Shown here piece by piece: positions 33,949 to 43,700 of a stretch of DNA of 64,000 bases. Made by a program: the position numbers and the translations under genes. The DNA is from Palsa-147 sp036513895 (GTDB lineage: Bacteria > Acidobacteriota > Terriglobia > Acidiferrales > UBA7541), in contig DATBYF010000055.1 of NCBI GenBank assembly GCA_036513895.1, forward strand, positions 122,050 through 186,049, given 5' to 3'. Under the pieces are notes generated by a model. That model searched no databases. It saw only the letters and a list, made by a program, of their open reading frames with translations, and had not been told where the DNA came from. Each line of letters begins with the position of its first letter. Position 1 is the stretch's first letter.

Positions 33949-34000
33949 CCCACGACCAACGGCTTAAAAGGCCGCTGCTCTACCACTGAGCTACGCCCCT
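33926..34000 (-). tRNA. tRNA-Lys(UUU)
   Basis: Reading from 34000 downward, AGGGGCG pairs with CGCCCCT at the 3' end. The D-arm (GTAGCTCAGTGG), anticodon arm GCGGC-CTTTTAA-GCCGT with anticodon TTT, and the T-arm (GTGGGTTCGATCCCCAC) are all standard. CCA is encoded at 33928-33926. The gene is intact. Its 3' end is the integration site of the island. Confidence 0.97.
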
Positions 34001-34227
34001 AAAATGGTGTGAACCATAATACCCGAAAATGATTTGACGTACCTCCGCTGCGCGAAGAAACTAAACGCGCAACACGTTCGCTCCATATCCTGATCATATT
34101 TTTTTTGTGGATGGCATGGAGAGCAGCGTGGCTGCGCCACGCAAGACATGCTGATGACTCAGGCGAGATCATCAAAAAATGGACCCGAAAGATCCGGGCC
34201 CGTGACGAAGAGGAAGGATTTTCAATC

Positions 34228-35799
34228 GTGATCAAATCCTTTGCATATTCGGTTTGCATTGTCATCCTGGTATGCGCCGCAGCATTCAGCCAAGTTCATC
34301 GCGATTCTGGATTCCGTACTCTGCACGTAAATGCCGGCCAGGTGTCCGGCGAGATTCGGTCGTTTCAAGGACTTAATGGGCCGCCATCTCCGGTGATGGC
34401 GGGACTTCCGAATCTTGTGCCGCAGTACAAGGAGTTGCGCGTTACCCAGGTTCGAACTCACGATTTCATGGGACCTACGGAGATCGACTCACACTTCGAA
34501 GAGTCGAATCCCCTACTGGCGTGGCTCATTCCCGATCCCGCGCAACGCGCCGGAGTCGTGAAGGCCGGCAATGCCAGCATTATTTACCCCGATTGGAGTG
34601 CCGACCCCGAAAAGGCGGAGAGCTACCATTTTGCCGCGAGCGACAATGTTTTCGCGGCCATCCGCGCGACGGGAGCGGAAATCTACTATCGCATCGGGCG
34701 AAGCTGGGGCGCGAACATCGAGCCGCCTCCCGATTTCGATAAATATGCCAATGTCGTGAAACATGTCGCCATGCACTATAACCAAGGCTGGTCCAACGGT
34801 TTCCATTACAACATCCGCTATTGGGAGTTCTGGAATGAGCCGGAATTGCTCTTTTGGAGCGGCACACCGCAGCAGTTTTACTCGCTATACGAAAAAATGG
34901 CCCGCGCCTTGAAATCGCTGGATCCTGCGCTCAAGGTCGGAGGCGTCGCCAAGGCTTTGCCGTACGACGACGGCCCCTATCGCGAAGGGTTCGTCGATTA
35001 CTGCGCCGCGCACCACGTGCCCCTCGATTTCTACTCATGGCACACCTACGCGGACTCTTCCGCCGATCCCTACGACGCCGTTCGCATCGCGCGAAAAATT
35101 CGCGATGTGCTCGATGCCCACGGATTTCCCAGGGCCGAGAGCATTCTCTCCGAATGGAATCTCACTCCGGATTTTACTGAAGCGGAGAAGCTCAGGCTTC
35201 GAGGCGAGGAAAACGCTGCCTTCATCAGCGCCGTGCTGAGCTATTTGCAGGATGCTCCAATCGATCACGCGCATTTTTATCGCGGCGATGCTGCCTGGAT
35301 GGGACTCTTCGATCTTCGCGGAGAATATTTCAAGACCGCCTATTCGTTTCAGGCCATGGGAAAGATGCTTAGCACTCCACAGCGCCTGGCAGTCGAAGGG
35401 GCAGACACTTTCGGTTTCGCGACGCTGGCTGGGCGTTCCGTTGATGGCAACACCGTGCAAATATTGATCAGCAATTACCGCATCCCCGCAGGGTTCAAGC
35501 CGCACATCATGCCATTTCCGCCGGACGTCTTGAAAACCTTTCCCCCGTCGCTCGACTTCTCCAAATTCAAGTCACTCCCGCCGAGAACGGACATTGTTTA
35601 CCACGATAACGTCGGTTATCAGCTGGCCATTGATCACCTGCCCTGGGACAAAAAGGCGTTCCGCGTAAGGCGCTATCGGATTAGCGAGTCCCAGAATCTC
35701 GACCTGGTAGAGGAGAAAGATGCCAAGGGAGAAATTCTGAAATTGTCCAGCGCGCTGCCCCCAGACGCCGTCGAGCTAATCGTGCTTCAAAAAATATGA
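34228..35799 (+). CDS. Secreted GH39-like glycoside hydrolase
   Basis: GTG 34228 is chosen because AGGAAGG lies upstream and the product then begins with a signal peptide (VIKSFAYSVCIVILVCAAAF, then SQ). The (beta/alpha)8 domain has two catalytic glutamates: acid/base Glu in YWEFWNEPELLF and nucleophile Glu in ILSEWNL. These motifs and HTYADSS are typical of GH39 xylosidase/iduronidase-like enzymes. It is 523 aa long. A C-terminal beta domain follows. It overlaps ppc by 4 bp, so the secreted sugar enzyme and ppc share a transcript. Confidence 0.85.
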   Translation: MIKSFAYSVCIVILVCAAAFSQVHRDSGFRTLHVNAGQVSGEIRSFQGLNGPPSPVMAGLPNLVPQYKELRVTQVRTHDFMGPTEIDSHFEESNPLLAWLIPDPAQRAGVVKAGNASIIYPDWSADPEKAESYHFAASDNVFAAIRATGAEIYYRIGRSWGANIEPPPDFDKYANVVKHVAMHYNQGWSNGFHYNIRYWEFWNEPELLFWSGTPQQFYSLYEKMARALKSLDPALKVGGVAKALPYDDGPYREGFVDYCAAHHVPLDFYSWHTYADSSADPYDAVRIARKIRDVLDAHGFPRAESILSEWNLTPDFTEAEKLRLRGEENAAFISAVLSYLQDAPIDHAHFYRGDAAWMGLFDLRGEYFKTAYSFQAMGKMLSTPQRLAVEGADTFGFATLAGRSVDGNTVQILISNYRIPAGFKPHIMPFPPDVLKTFPPSLDFSKFKSLPPRTDIVYHDNVGYQLAIDHLPWDKKAFRVRRYRISESQNLDLVEEKDAKGEILKLSSALPPDAVELIVLQKI

Positions 35800-38579
35800 G
35801 TGGCATGGATCCATTGTGGATTGCCAGCGATCAGGCGAAGCGTCTGGCCGAGCTGACCGCGGACACCGCCGATCCGGAAAAAGAATCGCCTCTGCGCCGC
35901 GACGTTCGCTCCCTCGGTGTGCTTCTCGGCAGAGTTCTCGTCGAGCAAGGTGGCGAACAACTGCTGGAAATCGTCGAGCAACTCAGGCATCTGCTAATCC
36001 GGCGGCGTGAGGAGCCGCCCGGCTCCGCCGCGGAAGACGAGTTGATGACGCAGGCGCGCGACATCGTCGAAAGAATGGATCTGAAAGACGCGCACCGCGT
36101 CACCAAGGCATTCGCCATCTATTTTGAATTGACGAATCTAGCCGAAACGAATCATCGCAAGCGCCGCCGCCGCGCAGCCAAGCTTCACACCGAGCAACCG
36201 CCTCTGGCGGGATCGTTTCGGGGCACTTTGATTCGCATGCGCGACGCGGGAATTTCGGCGGACGATGCACTGGCCGCTTTGCAAAAGATAAAGATCATGC
36301 CCGTATTCACCGCGCATCCCACCGAAGTGGCGCGCCGGACCGTGCTGATGACGCGCCGCCGCATCGCCCAGCATCTGGAAAATCTTGACCGGCTGCCCTT
36401 GCCCGAGACTGACGCGGCTGAACTGGAGGCTCTGATCCTAGCGGAAATCACGTTGCTATGGCAAACCGATGAAGTTCGCCTGAAAAAGCCCGGCGTAATT
36501 GATGAAGTGCGGATGGGCCTCGATTACTTCCCGATGACGCTCTTTCACACGTTGCCAAAACTCTACGTCGAGCTCGCGGACTCGTTTCAAGCGGTATACG
36601 GAAAAAAGCTGCGGCATGACGAACTCGGCGAGGTCATCCACTTCGGTTCATGGATCGGCGGAGACCGCGATGGAAACCCTTCGATCACGCCACAATCCAC
36701 GGCCGATGCGCTCGAGCTGGCACGCCACACTGTTCTCGATTTTTATCTACAAGAAATCGTCCAGCTAGTAGACGAATTAAGCTCTTCGCTCCGGCAAACG
36801 GGCTGCTCTCCAGAATTACGAAGTGCGCTGGCCGCTTACGAATCGACGATGGGCGACGACGTTTCGGTCGGCAAATGGATCTCCGAAACAGAAGTGACCC
36901 GCCGATTTTTGGATTTCGCACGAATTCGATTGCAGCACAGCGGCCTGCATGGCGCGAGCGAACAGCCACCAAACGCGCATGCCTACCAATCGCCCAGCGA
37001 ACTTGTTCGCGATCTCGAATTAGTTCGCGCAAGTCTCGCGGCAAATGGAGGCGAGCGGCTGGCCGAGTTGCTGGTTGACCCGTTCACGCGCATTGTAAAG
37101 ACATTCGGATTTCACCTCCATACCGTTGATATCCGGCAACACGCGAAGGAAATTTCAGAGGCGCTTTCGGAGATTACCGTCGAAAGTACCGCAAGCGTTG
37201 AACCCGGCCACTCCGCAAAGTCCGAACGCGGAGCCGACGTGCTCGATACGTTTGGCATGATCGCCAAACTCAAAAAACTCTACCCTCCCGAAGCGATCCG
37301 CTACTACGTGATCAGCGGCACGGAATCTGCAAAAGACGTATTCGACTGGCTGAAGCTCGCAGAATTTTGCGGCGTGCGACCGGCCGCTTCCGCCGATGAT
37401 CCCGGATTGATGCCGGTGCCGCTCTTCGAGTCAATCGAGTCATTGCGCGACGCCGCGAAAATCATGTGGCGAATCTGGACATCGCCCGAATATCTGCCTC
37501 TGCTTAATTCGTGGAATCGCCAGCAGGAAGTGATGCTTGGCTATTCCGATTCGAACAAAGATGGTGGAATGATCACCAGCACCTGGGAATTGCAGAAAGC
37601 GCATCGCGAACTTCATCAAGCAGCCAGAGAATGCGGCGTCAAACTGCGGTTATTTCACGGGCGCGGCGGCACAGTCGGCCGGGGAGGCGGTCCCACTCAT
37701 CGCGCGATTTTGGCGCAACCCGTCGGGGATTTCTCCGGAGAAATCCGGATCACCGAGCAAGGCGAAGTGCTGAATTGGAAATATTCGGACCCGGTGCTTG
37801 CCGAATGGAATCTCGAGCTCATGGTCGCGGCGTCGCTCGAGGCGCTAACGCGTCCCAGCGGACGTACCCCGCAGGACGATCGCAAATGGGATAATGCAAT
37901 GGACGAAATTTCCGCCGACGCTCTTTCATTTTACCGTCAGCGCATTGCCGAAAGTCCCGAGGCTTTGGAATATTTTGAGCAAGCGACGCCGGTAAATGAG
38001 TTGATCCACGCGCGAATCGGTTCTCGGCCCGCGCGCCGGTCCCAAAGCCGGGAGTTTTCGCGTTTGCGTGCGATCCCATGGGTATTTGGCTGGATGCAAA
38101 GCCGCCACGCGGTCCCAGCTTGGTTCGGAGTGGGTTACGCTCTGGAGCGATTCGCTTCGAAAAGCCCCGCGCACCGATCTCAACTGAGAGAAATGATGCA
38201 ATCGTTTACGCTGTTTTCGGATTTGGTGCGCAATGTGGAGACCGCCATGGCAAAGGCGGACATGCAGATTGCCCGTCTATACGCGACCACGCTGGTCGAG
38301 GATCGTGCCACGAGCGACTCAGTTTTCGGCATTCTCGCCAACGAATTCCATCGCACGAGGCGGATGTTGCTGGAAATCACGAAACAAAACGATCTACTCG
38401 AAGGCAATTCCGTTCTTTCGCGCTCGATTCGATTGCGCAATCCGTACGTAGATCCGATGAGCTTGATTCAGGTTGAACTGTTGCGTCGCAAACGCTCTGG
38501 GGGCGAGCCCCATGCGCCCGATGACGCTCTCGGTGCAACCGTCAACGGTATTGCCGCAGGACTCCACAACACGGGATAA
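35796..38579 (+). CDS. ppc: Phosphoenolpyruvate carboxylase
   Basis: The 927-aa protein has the conserved PEPC motifs in order. VFTAHPTEVARRT carries the catalytic His. FGSWIGGDRDGNP, GYSDSNKDGG, FHGRGGTVGRGGGP and ITEQGEV follow. The C-terminus ends NTG, the usual Gly. The enzyme adds bicarbonate to PEP to give oxaloacetate and replenishes the TCA cycle. ATG 35796 overlaps the GH39 stop as ATGA; a second Met follows three codons later. It converges on the PilZ/Sel1 gene, with only 33 bp between the stops. Confidence 0.97.
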   Translation: MSGMDPLWIASDQAKRLAELTADTADPEKESPLRRDVRSLGVLLGRVLVEQGGEQLLEIVEQLRHLLIRRREEPPGSAAEDELMTQARDIVERMDLKDAHRVTKAFAIYFELTNLAETNHRKRRRRAAKLHTEQPPLAGSFRGTLIRMRDAGISADDALAALQKIKIMPVFTAHPTEVARRTVLMTRRRIAQHLENLDRLPLPETDAAELEALILAEITLLWQTDEVRLKKPGVIDEVRMGLDYFPMTLFHTLPKLYVELADSFQAVYGKKLRHDELGEVIHFGSWIGGDRDGNPSITPQSTADALELARHTVLDFYLQEIVQLVDELSSSLRQTGCSPELRSALAAYESTMGDDVSVGKWISETEVTRRFLDFARIRLQHSGLHGASEQPPNAHAYQSPSELVRDLELVRASLAANGGERLAELLVDPFTRIVKTFGFHLHTVDIRQHAKEISEALSEITVESTASVEPGHSAKSERGADVLDTFGMIAKLKKLYPPEAIRYYVISGTESAKDVFDWLKLAEFCGVRPAASADDPGLMPVPLFESIESLRDAAKIMWRIWTSPEYLPLLNSWNRQQEVMLGYSDSNKDGGMITSTWELQKAHRELHQAARECGVKLRLFHGRGGTVGRGGGPTHRAILAQPVGDFSGEIRITEQGEVLNWKYSDPVLAEWNLELMVAASLEALTRPSGRTPQDDRKWDNAMDEISADALSFYRQRIAESPEALEYFEQATPVNELIHARIGSRPARRSQSREFSRLRAIPWVFGWMQSRHAVPAWFGVGYALERFASKSPAHRSQLREMMQSFTLFSDLVRNVETAMAKADMQIARLYATTLVEDRATSDSVFGILANEFHRTRRMLLEITKQNDLLEGNSVLSRSIRLRNPYVDPMSLIQVELLRRKRSGGEPHAPDDALGATVNGIAAGLHNTG

Positions 38580-38612
38580 CGCGGATCGATAACAGCGAAA
38601 ACTCGTGAGGAT

Positions 38613-40412
38613 TTATTGAACGGGAGTGACCGCGCTAACGCAGCCGTCCGCTCCCATGTCCTGGAGCCGCTGCGCTGCCTCAGCGCTTCCACGCTTGACG
38701 GCCGCAGTTAGCAGCACCCGCGCTTGTTCGCAGTTCTGCGGCACTCCGCGTCCCCAGATGTAGAGATCAGCGAGAATAATTGCAGCCTTGGTATTTCCCT
38801 TCTCGACGGAAGCCCACAGCCATTTCACGCCCACGTTTGTTTCCGTCGAGCCGCTATCGCCGCGCAGATACGGCAAGGCGTTTGCCAGTTCCGCCTCACC
38901 CGTGTCATTGGGAAGCGCAGGTGTTGCATTGGGATCCGCGGCGTAGATGGTCGGCGCCCCCATTCCTCCCTCTACAACAACCACCGGCGGCTTCGGCTTT
39001 CGTTTAACCGTGGCGGCCGGCGTCGATGACTGACTACCGGCCGGAGGCTGTAGCAACGGACTCAGCGTCGAGTCAGGCGATGGCACAGGTTCTGAGGCGA
39101 TTCCAACCGGCTTTTCGACCGTTTCGGAGCTCTTGCTCGAAAGATTCTGCCCCAGCCACTGAACACCCTCGCCCACCTGCCGGTGGAAAACCACAAGTAT
39201 TACCGCGCCCGCCACCACCAGACTAACGACGACGATCATGATCTCAACGTCGCGCACCAAGTCGCTTGGGACGCCCATGCGGTACAGCATCTCCGCAAGG
39301 CGGCTGACTCTCTCGCCCCTGTATCTCGAAGCGCCTGAAGAAAATGTTGGTCTCCATGGTGTTGCGTAGTCCGAAGCACGTGTCGAAACTCCTGCGAATG
39401 GCTGGATCAGCGGAGGAGGCTCGGAAACTCTCGCACGCGGCGTCGGCGCGGGGAAATTCGAAAAGGACGGACTATAAAATGGAGCAGGATCATCGAGCCG
39501 GTGCTGCGCCGCTGCGGCAACTTCGCGCAAGACATCTTCCGATTCGCGTCCCGAGTAAACTGGAGCCGGGGCCGGAGCTACGTAGGAAGGTTCAATAATG
39601 CTCTGGTAAGGCTGAGCAGGAACCCGCTGTGGAATTACAGGGGCTGGCGCCGCAGGCTGCGCCGTTTCCCGTATCGATATCGCCGGTGTCTCCCCGGCCG
39701 CTTGGCGCGCCGCCTCGCGTGGCGTGTCACGCGGGATGTCTCGTCGCGTGACCGTCGGTCTCGGATCGATGACGCGCGGCATCCGCTGCGGCATCGCGGG
39801 AGCAGATTCAACCGGGCGAATCACCTCACGCGGGCTTACCGCTGGTGCATCGCTTTCCTTGAATTCGGGTCTCGGCTCGGGGTAGAGCGGAGCTTTATCG
39901 GGATAGCGCGGAACGATAGTCGCAGCCGGAGTTGCAGGCGGCGCGATCTCGGATTCAACGCTATTCAGCACTTCTTCAATCTCGGTTGCGCGCGGCTTGC
40001 GAATTGTCTCGATGTACTGTTGCTGTTCAGCTTCCTCAGCAAAAGTCGATTCACTCAAAGCGAGATCAATCGGCGAGGCGTACTCGCGAACCGGCAACGG
40101 AGTTCCGTTCTGTTCGAGCCAACTGCGTATTTGAAGCCGCGTTTCTTCCAGCAGATTCGTAAAACGCAGCCCGCCAGTTTTCCTGGTTTCGTCGGTCCAG
40201 ACGATTTCGCCGACGGTCTCGATTCGACTGGTCGGATTCAGCGTGAACCACAAAGGCATCGGGCCATCATCTTGCGTCACGGGCGCAACAGCCTGAAATT
40301 GTAGTCCGTCCTCGGAAGCATCAAGAACGATGCCGCCATTGTCTGAAGCGAGGTTCAGGTAAATCAAACCGAATGGCTTGCTGCGCGGCGATTGGCGTCG
40401 TTCGGTAACCAT
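38613..40412 (-). CDS. PilZ domain, transmembrane helix and Sel1-like repeats
   Basis: The start ATG 40412 gives MVTERRQSPRSKPFGLIYLN, the standard PilZ beginning with an RxxxR-like element (RRQSPR). A longer frame to 40505 adds an Arg-rich tail. Residues to about 110 form a PilZ domain, probably c-di-GMP-binding. A long Pro/Ala-rich linker follows, then one transmembrane helix (about 20 residues, MIVVVSLVVAGAVILVVF), a second linker and a C-terminal domain with Sel1/TPR-like repeats (AVKWLWASVEKGNTKAAIIL-like, ending GSAEAAQRLQDMGADGC). The PilZ part faces the cytoplasm and the repeats face the periplasm. It may relay c-di-GMP to a surface complex. Confidence 0.8.
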   Translation of the reverse strand: MVTERRQSPRSKPFGLIYLNLASDNGGIVLDASEDGLQFQAVAPVTQDDGPMPLWFTLNPTSRIETVGEIVWTDETRKTGGLRFTNLLEETRLQIRSWLEQNGTPLPVREYASPIDLALSESTFAEEAEQQQYIETIRKPRATEIEEVLNSVESEIAPPATPAATIVPRYPDKAPLYPEPRPEFKESDAPAVSPREVIRPVESAPAMPQRMPRVIDPRPTVTRRDIPRDTPREAARQAAGETPAISIRETAQPAAPAPVIPQRVPAQPYQSIIEPSYVAPAPAPVYSGRESEDVLREVAAAAQHRLDDPAPFYSPSFSNFPAPTPRARVSEPPPLIQPFAGVSTRASDYATPWRPTFSSGASRYRGERVSRLAEMLYRMGVPSDLVRDVEIMIVVVSLVVAGAVILVVFHRQVGEGVQWLGQNLSSKSSETVEKPVGIASEPVPSPDSTLSPLLQPPAGSQSSTPAATVKRKPKPPVVVVEGGMGAPTIYAADPNATPALPNDTGEAELANALPYLRGDSGSTETNVGVKWLWASVEKGNTKAAIILADLYIWGRGVPQNCEQARVLLTAAVKRGSAEAAQRLQDMGADGCVSAVTPVQ

Positions 40413-40769
40413 CGACAAATAATCAGACTCCGGCTCGCGATGAGGCGAAGGAGCCTCACCGCTTCGGGACAAATTTCCTCTTCTGTTTCGATGGGCTCGT
40501 CGCATTCAAACAATCGCGAGTGGCCGGGGGGACGGCAGCCCACAGGAATCCAATATTATAAGTCATATCGCAGGTCGCGGCGCCGGGCAACGTATAAATT
40601 CTGGCTCGATGAGATTGTGAGCACTCTTTTAGCCTCTATAGGAGTACTGAATCTCCTAACAAATGAGCGTGTGCGCCACCGTACCAGCCTAGCTCGGCGC
40701 TTCTAAGTCGCTCATCCGTAAGTGAAAAGAGGCCGCTATCGGAAACACCCGGCTAAACTACAAAAAAAC
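40413..40769. other. 357 bp between PilZ/Sel1 and HPF-like genes
   Basis: No gene is supported. The region holds the upstream part of the PilZ frame, a short A-rich stretch and scattered start-like codons. No clear hairpin or promoter stands out on either strand. Confidence 0.3.
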
Positions 40770-41126
40770 TCAAGTTCGATCAGTACCAGGCGATGCGCGT
40801 GGCCTTTTCCTCTTCCATTCGTAATCTTTGCGCAGTTTTTCTTTGTGTTTCTTGAGCTGTTCCTCGAGCTCCGTGAATGCCACCCGCACGCTCGAAGGCG
40901 CATCTGCAGCAATTCCCGTGGCATGAAGTGTGCCCGTTGGTAACGCCAGATTCAGCGAAAAACTGAAATCCGCTTTGCGCGGCCGCTCTTGCAGGCCGCC
41001 ATGCAATTGCACCAAATCGGGCGCATAACGTTTAAGCAGTTTCTCCAGTTTTGCGAGGTGATGCGCGGCCACGCCGTCAATCGCTTGCCGCAAATCGGCT
41101 CGGATGTGGCTGAACGAGGTCTTCAT
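40770..41126 (-). CDS. HPF/RaiA-like ribosome-associated protein
   Basis: ATG 41126 starts MKTSFSHIRADLRQAIDGVA. The 118-aa protein has the two-helix, beta-sheet layout of hibernation-promoting factors: DLRQAIDGVAAHHLAKLEKL, then KADFSFSLNLALPTGTLHAT and SSVRVAFTELEEQLKKHKEK with a basic C-terminus. It is shorter than long HPF. It probably binds the 30S subunit in slow growth. The start at 41225 in the same frame adds an unrelated 33 residues. Confidence 0.7.
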   Translation of the reverse strand: MKTSFSHIRADLRQAIDGVAAHHLAKLEKLLKRYAPDLVQLHGGLQERPRKADFSFSLNLALPTGTLHATGIAADAPSSVRVAFTELEEQLKKHKEKLRKDYEWKRKRPRASPGTDRT

Positions 41127-41415
41127 CGATTTACACCGATTGGATTGAATGATTTCGGATTTAGTTCCCGAAAAATCATGGCGATGTTGCGACAGCAGCA
41201 TAACCATCGGCGCGATTCGTTTCAACAGCCTCGTCCGGCCGACGCGCAGCTCGCGGTAGCTGAACTGCGAGGCGGACCTGTACGAACGTACAGCTATGCC
41301 TTACGCATATCCCACCCACGCAACGCGTCCCGTCACTCTTCAAATGTGTACGATAGATTGAACGCGGGCCCAAAAACTCACATGGAATGAAGAGATGATC
41401 AGGAGAAATGAATTT

Positions 41416-41781
41416 ATGGCGACAATCGCTTTTCCGGAATCAAGCGAAGCGGCCAAGCATTCGACCTTCGTTGAGGTGTCCATCGAATCGCGTACCACCG
41501 AAATTCAGAAGGGCATCCGCAGCATCGAAAGCCGCAATTGGTGGTCGCTTTTCAACACCATCAGCGTCGTCCTGTTGCTCACGGCGACAATCCTATGCCT
41601 CACGCTGCCGTCTCTCGTACAAAGCACCGAACCCCTCGCCGAACTCAATATTGATGTTGCGGTACGCGGCTTGGTTGGCATGGTGTTGATTTTCAACGTC
41701 TACGCGATATGGCAACAAATTCGTTTGAAGGCGCTCTGCGACAGCATCAAGGAATCCGTAAAAGCAATCACGGTAAAGTAA
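41416..41781 (+). CDS. Small two-helix membrane protein
   Basis: ATG 41416 (MATIAFPESSEAAK) has AGGAG ten bases upstream; ATG 41395 is an alternative. Of 121 aa, residues about 40-62 (WSLFNTISVVLLLTATILCL) and 82-103 (GLVGMVLIFNVYAIWQQIRL) are membrane segments. The soluble start is acidic. The gene stands alone. Function unknown. Confidence 0.6.
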   Translation: MATIAFPESSEAAKHSTFVEVSIESRTTEIQKGIRSIESRNWWSLFNTISVVLLLTATILCLTLPSLVQSTEPLAELNIDVAVRGLVGMVLIFNVYAIWQQIRLKALCDSIKESVKAITVK

Positions 41782-42038
41782 TTGGAATTCCGCTGTTCGC
41801 TGTGAGGTGACGTTTCTAGGCGACTTCCCTAAGCAATTTCAATCAGGCCGGCCAAAAAAATCGCCCGGACGGCCTCGTGCCGCTCGGGCCATGCTTGATT
41901 TCTCGCCCAAAACGCGCGTCGCTCGACTTTGCGCCGCGCGATTTTTAAGTACCCACAGATAACATATTCGCTACGTTTTCCGAGGTATGCAATGCTGAAG
42001 AGTGCGCTCGTCAGTTGTTTCGCCGCGCGAAGCCCGAT

Positions 42039-42548
42039 TTATTGCAGTGGCGCAGAACTAGCTGTGGCCGCTCCCGTCGCGTTGAACCGAATTACACCGG
42101 TCTGATCGGAATAGAAGTAGCGTTGCCCCGTCGTGCCCGGGGTTACCGGCTGTGCCGTGAGCGAATATGTGTTCCAACCGGCGCATCCGCCCGTCGGCGC
42201 AGCATTGGGCGTATCACCGGTTCCGTCCTTGTACGTAAAGCTGTAGCCGCTCTTGACGCCTGCCGTCAGCAGATTGTCGATCAATAGCCCTTCGCCGCAG
42301 CTTGCAGTGGTATCGCCGGCCGCGGCCGTGCCCATCTTCGCCAAGCCGGCTGGATAGCCGTTCTCGTAAGTTGCCGCGTACTCAACTGCCGAAGTGTTCA
42401 TCGTGCGAATCGAACCCACAGCCGACGCCTCATTGGCCGCAATCCGCGCACGCAAGAGGTTCGGAATTGCGATAGCCGCGATAATCAAAATGATCGCCAC
42501 CACGATCAACAGCTCGATAAGTGAGAACCCTTTCTGCTCCCTGTTCAT
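42039..42548 (-). CDS. pilA: Type IV pilin (PilA-like)
   Basis: The 169-aa prepilin starts MNREQKGFSLIELLIVVAII. Cleavage after Gly7 leaves Phe as the first mature residue, and Glu is mature position 5. The hydrophobic helix runs to IPNLLRARIAANEASAVGSI. The C-terminal globular part has two Cys (ASCGEG and GGCAGW) that could bond in a D-region. ATG 42548 follows GAGGG. Pilus function: adhesion, motility or DNA uptake. A sigma-54 site lies about 80-95 bp upstream. No other pilus gene is near. Confidence 0.9.
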   Translation of the reverse strand: MNREQKGFSLIELLIVVAIILIIAAIAIPNLLRARIAANEASAVGSIRTMNTSAVEYAATYENGYPAGLAKMGTAAAGDTTASCGEGLLIDNLLTAGVKSGYSFTYKDGTGDTPNAAPTGGCAGWNTYSLTAQPVTPGTTGQRYFYSDQTGVIRFNATGAATASSAPLQ

Positions 42549-42625
42549 GGCCCTCTGCCTTGAGTTGATATAAGTGCCTAGACAAACGTTCCCAGACGCG
42601 CGATCAGGAGAACGTTAGTATATCT

Positions 42626-42641
42626 TGCAACCGGCAGACCA
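42626..42641 (-). promoter_or_regulatory. Sigma-54-type -24/-12 promoter upstream of pilA
   Basis: The minus strand reads TGGTCTGCCGGTTGCA. GG and GC are separated by the required 10 bp, and eight of the eleven consensus bases of TGGCACG-N4-TTGC match. The expected transcription start is about 65 bp before pilA. pilA genes are often sigma-54/PilR-dependent. The rest of the 405-bp gap 42549-42953 shows no other clear feature. Confidence 0.6.
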
Positions 42642-42953
42642 CTGTTACACTCACGATCGCTCATTTCAAGGATGTTAGTAATTCATTACCTCTCAATCTG
42701 TTACGAAGTGCCCGTCACGCCCGAAGTCTGCTACACCTGATCGATGTAATCGCATCAAAATGAAATATGACACTATATGTCATCTCAATTTGACGTAACT
42801 CGCCTACAGTCGTCTAACGTGAGCCGATTCGGCACAGATCGCGTCGCCTAGCAGGTCGGGCTCGTTCCGAACGAACGATGGCGCACCTATACGCCCCGTG
42901 TCACTTGTTGCTATTCTGTTCGCTCATTCGGCCCATACTTCCGGAGACATTGA

Positions 42954-43547
42954 ATGAATTCGACCTTCAAATCAGCGAAACTGATCGCAATTAGCCTAAC
43001 GATCCTGGCGACGAGCCTCGCCGTTTCCGCGCAGCAGCAACCAGCTCCCGCGACGCCCGAAAAAGCCGCCGCGAAGCCAGCCGATTGGACCCAGCAACTC
43101 GCCGCACGCCACGAAGCCTTCGACGCCGAGCACATGCGCATTCACGTTTTCCGCCTGCGCCCGGGCGACGATCTCCTCGAGGGCATACGCGCATATGCCT
43201 CCGCGCACCAACTCCACGCCGCAGTCGTTCTCACCGCCGTCGGCAGCCTCACCCAAGCCTCGATTCGCTACGCCAATCAGCCCAGCGCGTCACAAAGCTC
43301 CGGCCATTTCGAGATTGTCTCCCTTGTCGGCACTCTCGAGGACGGCGGAGAGCACTTGCATCTTTCGCTGGCAGCGGAAAACGGGACGGTGATTGGCGGC
43401 CATCTGGTTCCCGGTTGCAAAATCTATACGACCGGCGAGATCGTGCTCGGAGAATTGCAGGGCGCTCGCTTCACGCGTGAACTCGACAAAGAAGGCAGCG
43501 GCTGGGAGGAACTGAAGGTCTATCCGGCGGCCGACGAACAAAAGTAG
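42954..43547 (+). CDS. Exported PPC/DUF296-domain protein
   Basis: ATG 42954 is eight bases after GGAG. A signal peptide (about 26 residues, LIAISLTILATSLAVSAQQQ) leads the 197-aa protein. The PPC (DUF296) domain follows: RIHVFRLRPGDDLLEGIRAY, VVLTAVGSLTQASIRYA and GEHLHLSLAAENGTVIGGHL. PPC domains in plants bind DNA with an AT-hook; here no AT-hook is seen and the protein is exported. Function unknown in this setting. Confidence 0.8.
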   Translation: MNSTFKSAKLIAISLTILATSLAVSAQQQPAPATPEKAAAKPADWTQQLAARHEAFDAEHMRIHVFRLRPGDDLLEGIRAYASAHQLHAAVVLTAVGSLTQASIRYANQPSASQSSGHFEIVSLVGTLEDGGEHLHLSLAAENGTVIGGHLVPGCKIYTTGEIVLGELQGARFTRELDKEGSGWEELKVYPAADEQK

Positions 43548-43700
43548 CGCTCCATCGCGGAAACGCGCGTGCGCAGCGCTCTTCGAATCGCGCAGCAGCA
43601 GTTAATTTCCCATGCTAGGCCGCTCGCGCTTTTCCGCACAGAGCAGGAAATCAGCCCGCACGATTTCGGCCGGAATTGATAGTAGTGATAAAATATCTGA

